The notes under the pieces: model-generated
Databases searched by the model: none
What the model was told of the DNA's origin: nothing
What the model saw: only the letters and a program-made list of their open reading frames with translations
Part shown: in pieces, positions 59,811-64,000 of the stretch
Layout: each line of letters opens with the position of its first letter
Position numbering within the stretch: the first letter of the stretch is position 1
Made by a program: the position numbers and the translations under genes
NCBI GenBank assembly: GCA_027382625.1
Contig: JAJKFJ010022323.1
Coordinates: 1 to 64,000 of the forward strand
DNA from: Tetmemena sp. SeJ-2015
Taxonomy: Eukaryota > Ciliophora > Spirotrichea > Sporadotrichida > Oxytrichidae
Length of the DNA: 64,000 bases
Direction: 5' to 3'

Positions 59811-60313
59811 TCAAGCTGCGATGAGCACTTAAGCTCTCTGAGGACTTGCAGGAGCAGATTATTATTTTTATCTGAGGAGAATCATTGACTTTCCTACAAA
59901 TCTACTCTTATTTCTTAAACTGATGGGCGAGAGTGGTTCTGAAGCCTGAGCTTTAGAGAGCGATTTAGGAGAAGCAATCTTAAGACTCTTTACTCTGCTC
60001 TTGAGAATATTGGTAGCATTTCTGGTTGATTTAAATCTTCTGTCCTTAATTAAATTAAAAAGTGAATTAATTTAATCTGGGTCTTTGCTTGCAAAAGGAG
60101 GATATCTAGTTTGTCCAATATTCCCTTGCTTAAGATTAGAGTCTTCTTGCTTCGTAATGAGGGGAGGCCTAATGTTTTAATGGTCTTCTCTAATTTGGAA
60201 GTTCTTGGTTGCTTAAATTTATTGATAGTCCTGCTCCTCAAGCTGAGCATCACTCTTCTTAGAGGAGCTCCGTAGGTAATGGATGATTAGGTTTAGGCAT
60301 TCATGTTCTTCAT
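59811..60313 (-). CDS. Hypothetical basic protein
   Basis: The minus strand starts at 60313 (MKNMNAQTQSSITYGAPL). After a frame shift near 60270 the best frame reads DAQLEEQDYQQIQATKNFQI, then RYPPFASKDPDQINSLFNLI and a Ser/Lys/Arg-rich end (RVKSLKIASPKSLSKAQASE) to TGA 59811-59813. Not recognised. Two frames stay open over much of the region, so the exact product is uncertain. It sits between the two phosphatase-ligase blocks and has no duplicate. Confidence 0.45.
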
Positions 60314-60557
60314 GTTTTGAGTTGGAGTATAGTGTTGTGTGTGTGAGATCAGAAACTATTGTTTGATTAATTTAAAATTATAAGCAGACTTGGGTTTATA
60401 TAGTCAAATTAAAATCTGATCAATATACTGGTCTCCAACAACTTATTTCTAATTCCCTAATCTATCATATTTATCCAAACTACCATGAATTTCTTAATGT
60501 CAAATCTTAGAATTTAACATTACTGCTTTTATAAAGGAAATAATTACAGATTGTTTA

Positions 60558-60961
60558 AGCCAGTTGAGCCACTTGTGAATTGATGAATTACTTATATTAT
60601 AGTATAGGTAGTTTGCATACTCGAGAGTGCATTATATTATGTGATAGCCTTCCAAACTATTTTGGGATCAGCTTCCCATGCGATCATAGTTTAGTTAATC
60701 CAATCAAACATAGCGTTCCCTTGAGCTGTCACCACAGGGTCTCCGCAAGTAACATCTTTAAGTCATCATATTATCATTATAGTTGACCGCCAGTGCCATT
60801 TGCATAAGAAAAGTTTGAGCAGAGAGCTAGGCATGAACAAATTCTTACTTTTTGTTTACTCCAATTTCAAATAGCCAACTATATAATACTACAAAACTCT
60901 GACAGCGTAAATTGTCTTGCTAATAAAAGAGCAAATCTATGTTATTCCTAGGGTCACTCTG
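60558..60961 (-). CDS. Scrambled acid phosphatase 2: inverted block of even MDSs
   Basis: Same design as the first locus. Minus-strand segments in gene order: MDS2 60933-60961 (QSDPRNNID), MDS4 60850-60875 (FEIGVNK), MDS6 60781-60833 (ALCSNFSYANGTGG), MDS8 60647-60764 (LKDVTCGDPVVTAQGNAMFD onward), MDS10 60607-60629 (only 23 bp, LEYAN) and MDS12 60558-60588 (TSGSTG). Pointers in order: CAGAGTGACC, ATAGATTT, GCTATTTGAA, CAAAA, TGCCT, GTCAACT, GACTTA, GGAAGGC, CACTCT, AACTACC, ATTCATCAATTCAC and TCAACTGGCT. All recur in opposite orientation in the plus-strand block. Segment positions correspond one to one with locus 1, but the junctions have shifted. Confidence 0.95.
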
Positions 60962-61030
60962 AATTAGATATAGCCGATAATAAGATAGATATATCCATAT
61001 TTAATAAAAATAATAATTTTAGAGAGTTAA

Positions 61031-62314
61031 ATGAGACTAAATAGCACAAGGCAAACTCTTTTGGTACTTTCTTTGATAGGAATTGTAGCAAGTGCCGAAT
61101 CTGCTCCTAAAGATAAGAAAGTAGGAATAGATTTCTTCATGGTTGGAGATTATGGGTATATTGGCGACATGTCACCTGCTTACTTGACTTTTAACAAGAT
61201 GGACGATATTATTGATGACCAGAGTGACCAAAGGAGCCATAAATAATTTATAGATTTCATGATGACTATGGGAGATAATTTATATCCCTTTTCAGACTCA
61301 AAGAATCCATCAGACGCTGAATTCGATGTGATGATGAGTCTCTTTACTCAAAGGGATAACCTCAAGAGCAAGATATAATCTTTCTTATTCAGAGGAAATC
61401 ATGACTGCTATTTTGATCAGCAAAAGGAAATAGATCTTGGAAAAAGATACAGCAACTGGAACATGCCCAGTCTCTACTATTCGAAGCTATTTGAATATCT
61501 TTTTAACTTTTTATCAAAACGTTTGGTGTGCTCTTCATAGATTCCTGCCTCCGTTATTTAATGAAACATTTTAATAGGAAACGAAAGTCAACTTTTGTCT
61601 GGGCATTTCGCCTCTTCAGAAATGAAAAGACTTAGAGATCACATGATTTTAGAGAGTTGAGGAAGGCCACAGTTTAACATCATCCTCTTTTTGGAAAATG
61701 GTATCAGGATTATCAGCATCTTGTCACTGACTATCTTCCTTTGCATTTATTAATAAGTTATCTTAAAATTGCTCTTGCAACATAAATTTGACTTTTACTT
61801 GAATGGTCATGAACACACTCTTTAACTACCCATACGACTAAGTAAATTCATTATAAGAAGACATGGAGATCTTTACTCCCAAGGGTAAACTTTAGGATTA
61901 TCAGTGCCTGCAAGGTCAGGAGCTGATGTATGGAAACTCTTCAAGGTTCCAATAATTCAACAAAGGAGAGGCTATTCATCAATTCACTATCCAAGGTATT
62001 CATCTTTATCTTTATTCAACTGGCTATGATCTTTATTCCATCTGCCCAGCTCTACCCTCAATCATTATATTTGAATTATCTTATTCTTTCTAATTAAAGT
62101 AGCTTAAATGGGAAGATACTACTATGCGTAGAATCAGTATCACGGGTTCTCTCAAGTGCATGTGGATGAGAATGAGTTCACAGTTAAAATGCTTGGAGTA
62201 AATCAGACCACTAATGAGTTGATTGAACTCTACAAAGTTACACTTATTAATCCTACAACCCCTCCTCCTCCTACTCCTCCTCCTACTCCTCCTCCCACAG
62301 AGGTTAAGGAATGA
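61031..62314 (+). CDS. Scrambled acid phosphatase 2: direct block of odd MDSs
   Basis: Paralogue of the gene at 55670-57421. Signal peptide MRLNSTRQTLLVLSLIGIVA, then KKVGIDFFMVGDYGYIG. Segments: MDS1 61031-61229, MDS3 61250-61495, MDS5 61515-61550, MDS7 61587-61634, MDS9 61661-61821, MDS11 61824-61987, MDS13 62016-62314. Two conventional IESs lie inside (61745-61778, 62068-62096). Summing all 13 segments, subtracting the 12 pointers and both IESs, gives 1,275 nt, exactly 425 codons with TGA 62312-62314. Motifs: GDYG, GDNLYP, RGNHDCYF, VQHHPLFG, NGHEHTLEYAN. The C-terminus is an extra Pro/Thr run (PTTPPPPTPPPTPPPTEVKE), absent from copy 1, perhaps a linker or O-glycosylated tail. The paired duplication with the ligase is described separately. 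Confidence 0.95.
61745..61778 (+). other. Conventional IES in phosphatase 2, pointer TTGC
   Basis: TTGC occurs at 61741-61744 and 61775-61778. Removing 34 bp gives VTDYLPLQHKFDFYLNGHEH, matching copy 1. Confidence 0.88.
62068..62096 (+). other. Conventional IES in phosphatase 2, pointer ATTA
   Basis: ATTA occurs at 62064-62067 and 62093-62096. Removing 29 bp gives ICPALPSIIKVAQMGRYYYA and keeps the frame into the conserved C-terminus. Confidence 0.85.
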
Positions 62315-62546
62315 AAGTAAATCATTTTATTCAACAAGAGATCATATATTGACTTAAAATCATTCTTAACAAAGCTCTTCAATTATTTAATACTCCTAAA
62401 ATATCCAAATTTTTGGAATTCAAAGTTATTTACTGGTTAAATATGCATTCATTTTCTATTAAAATTATCAATAAATATTCGAGTAGTGTATAAAGTTGTC
62501 TCTAACAAATCTGAATGCAATTTAATTCAAAATATAGCATCTGAAA

Positions 62547-63599
62547 ATGAGCAAAAAGGAAAATAAAAAGTTAAATTTCGATGAAGATGAGAAATAAGAA
62601 AACGAATCCAGCCTTTCAATATCCTAAAATTCTAAGAAAATAAAAAAGGACAAAAAAGAAAAGAATTCATCTCAGAAAATTGAAATTGCTTCAACAGTAT
62701 CTTCAAATTCAGTTTCTGCAAATACAACTCCTGCCAAAGAGAAGAAATAAAAAAAAGTTAATGCAAGTGCAAAGAAAAAGAATGACAAGCCAAAAGTAGA
62801 AAAACAAGAATCCATCAAGCTAACTGTGATGCTTGCTAATACATACGATCCAGAAACACTTCCAGATCCTATAGGCTGGTTTTTATCTGAGAAATTAGAT
62901 GGAGTCCGCTGCTATTGGGATGGAAAAGGGCATTTATACTCAAGGAATGGAAAATGCTTCTATCCACCCAAGTATTTCATAAAAGACTTTCCCCAAGGTT
63001 TTGAGTTAGATGGAGAACTTTGGACAAAGAGAGATGATTTTCAGAAATGCGTGAGTATTGTAAAAAGGCAAGATGAAAATGATGAATGGAAAGGACTTAA
63101 ATATATGATATTTGATGCACCAGGTATGTAAGATCATGGTTTTAGGGAGAGATACTTAAAAATTAGGTATATCGTTGAGAAGTGCCAAAGTGAGTATCTA
63201 GTGCCTCTTGATCATAGAATTTGCAAAGGTAGAGAGCACTTAATGGGTGAAATGGAAAAGGTTATCGCAGAGGGAGGAGAAGGAGTCATGCTGAGAGAGC
63301 CGAATAGTAAGTACGAGCGGAAGAGAAGCAACAATCTTCTCAAGGTGAAAAAATTTGAAGATGCCGAGGCAACAATTATCGCTCATGAGCCAGGTGAGGG
63401 AAGATTAGTGGGGCTTCTTGGAGCTATCAGAGTAAGAGAAGATGATGGCAAGGAATTTAAAATTGGCAGTGGTTTTAATGATAAGCAAAGAGCTGATCCT
63501 CCAAAAATTGGGGCAAGAGTGACTTTTAAATTTATGGGTAGAAGCAACAAAGGTATTCCAAGGTTTCCTATTTACGTGAGAGAGCATCCCGGATTATGA
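62547..63599 (+). CDS. LigE-like ATP-dependent DNA ligase, copy 2 (uninterrupted)
   Basis: A single open frame of 351 codons including TGA 63597-63599, with no intron or IES. A Lys-rich N-terminus (MSKKENKKLNFDEDEKQENE) of about 90 residues precedes LTVMLANTYDP. Motifs: SEKLDGVRCYWDG (KxDG nucleotidyl-transfer Lys), LDGELWTKRDDFQKCVSIVK, KYMIFDAP, EGGEGVMLREPNSKYERKRS, LLKVKKFEDAEATI and the OB-fold region KIGSGFNDKQRADPPKIGAR. TAA at 63129 lies between DAPGM and DHGFRERYLK and must encode Gln, good local evidence for the altered code. No bacterial signal peptide. The Lys-rich extension suggests nuclear targeting. A role in DNA joining during genome rearrangement is possible but unproven. Confidence 0.95.
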
Positions 63600-64000
63600 T
63601 GAAAATTCAATTCTTATATTCTTCTTTTTATTTTCAAGAAAATTTAAAATAAACTAAAGTATTTAGTAATATAAGATCAAGACAATTCGATAGACATTAA
63701 GGAAAATTTATCTTTAAAGGGGTTTTTGAAGGAATTTTTTTTTACATAACATTTTAAAATTTAAAAAAGGGTTTTTAAATTTTTTGGGGTTTAAAATTTT
63801 TATTTAGGAAAAAAAATTTCAAAGGAGGTACCCGAATTCAATAAGCCAATTTAAACCCCAAAAAGAACATAACGTTTTTCCAGAATAGTTGTCTAAACAT
63901 ATTGGTATAGAAATTAACGAATGAGAAACCGAGAAAGAGCAAATGTGAGGGAATGGGAGATCAATTTAAGAGTTTGGACTGGTTTGGTCAAACAGTACAG
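63600..64000. other. AT-rich tail of the window
   Basis: Homopolymer-rich spacer with short G- and C-runs next to T- and A-runs (63718-63850). No coding segment supported. Confidence 0.45.

Noticed and set aside
60933..60961. Inverted DPRN-coding segment as a decayed duplicate of a direct MDS
   Set aside because: It carries its own pointer pair (CAGAGTGACC, ATAGATTT) and supplies missing coding between MDS1 and MDS3, so it is a genuine segment.
1801..63599. Pseudogenes, given the many frame breaks and TAA/TAG codons
   Set aside because: The breaks coincide with flanking direct repeats or intron signals, and restored genes have exact codon counts (PMM, 214-residue protein, phosphatase 2, ligase 1).
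1..64000. tRNA, rRNA, CRISPR arrays, bacterial promoters or operons
   Set aside because: None was recognised on either strand by eye; a covariance-model scan would be needed to exclude small RNAs.

Overview
The window looks like germline (micronuclear) DNA of a spirotrich/hypotrich ciliate (Oxytricha, Stylonychia or Tetmemena type). Three things seen in the sequence support this. First, conserved proteins read through only if TAA and TAG are glutamine and TGA is the sole stop. Second, conserved reading frames are broken by short AT-rich insertions of about 10-60 bp, with one of 276 bp. These do not fit GT-AG introns but are flanked by 3-8 bp direct repeats, and removing the insertion plus one repeat copy restores the family sequence. 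These are internal eliminated sequences (IESs) with pointers. Third, two phosphatase genes are scrambled: alternate coding segments lie on the opposite strand, upstream of the rest. Ordinary GT-AG introns (31 to about 190 nt) are present as well. The genus is an inference.

Layout. 1-1800: AT-rich spacer with an odd GC-rich, homopolymer-rich patch. 1.8-13.6 kb: two tandem paralogues of a large ciliate two-pass membrane protein family, with a small hypothetical gene and about 1.9 kb of spacer between them. 13.8-21.1 kb (minus strand): a Trf4-type non-canonical poly(A) polymerase and an ankyrin-repeat, N/Q-rich protein. 21.4-25.3 kb: small hypothetical and membrane proteins. 25.5-33.5 kb (plus strand): a Sec14/CRAL-TRIO protein with an MGG-rich, membrane-anchored tail, a hypothetical acidic protein, phosphomannomutase, and a calpain-like protein whose catalytic Cys is Lys. 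34.4-47.7 kb: a small conserved-looking protein (minus strand), a large Q-rich protein with a receiver-like motif, a cytosolic carboxypeptidase (tubulin deglutamylase family) and a large N/Q-rich protein. 47.9-55.4 kb (minus strand): a CCCH-finger FG nucleoporin, a long coiled-coil protein and an NT-C2 domain protein. 55.6-63.6 kb: a duplicated block, [scrambled acid phosphatase - LigE-like ATP-dependent DNA ligase] twice.

The two phosphatase loci are the most striking content. Each decodes as 13 macronuclear-destined segments (MDSs). Odd segments lie in order on the plus strand and even segments lie, inverted, just upstream. Every junction is marked by a 5-14 bp pointer found in inverted orientation in the two blocks. 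For the second copy, joining the 13 segments and removing two conventional IESs gives exactly 425 codons in frame. Both copies share the layout, but pointers and segment boundaries differ. The ligase copies differ too: the first carries at least three interruptions, the second none.

There is no operon logic. Each locus is expected to become its own small macronuclear chromosome, so neighbours need not be functionally linked. Gene limits are first ATG and last TGA seen on the germline sequence. Many genes contain further unresolved interruptions, so no single continuous frame spans them.
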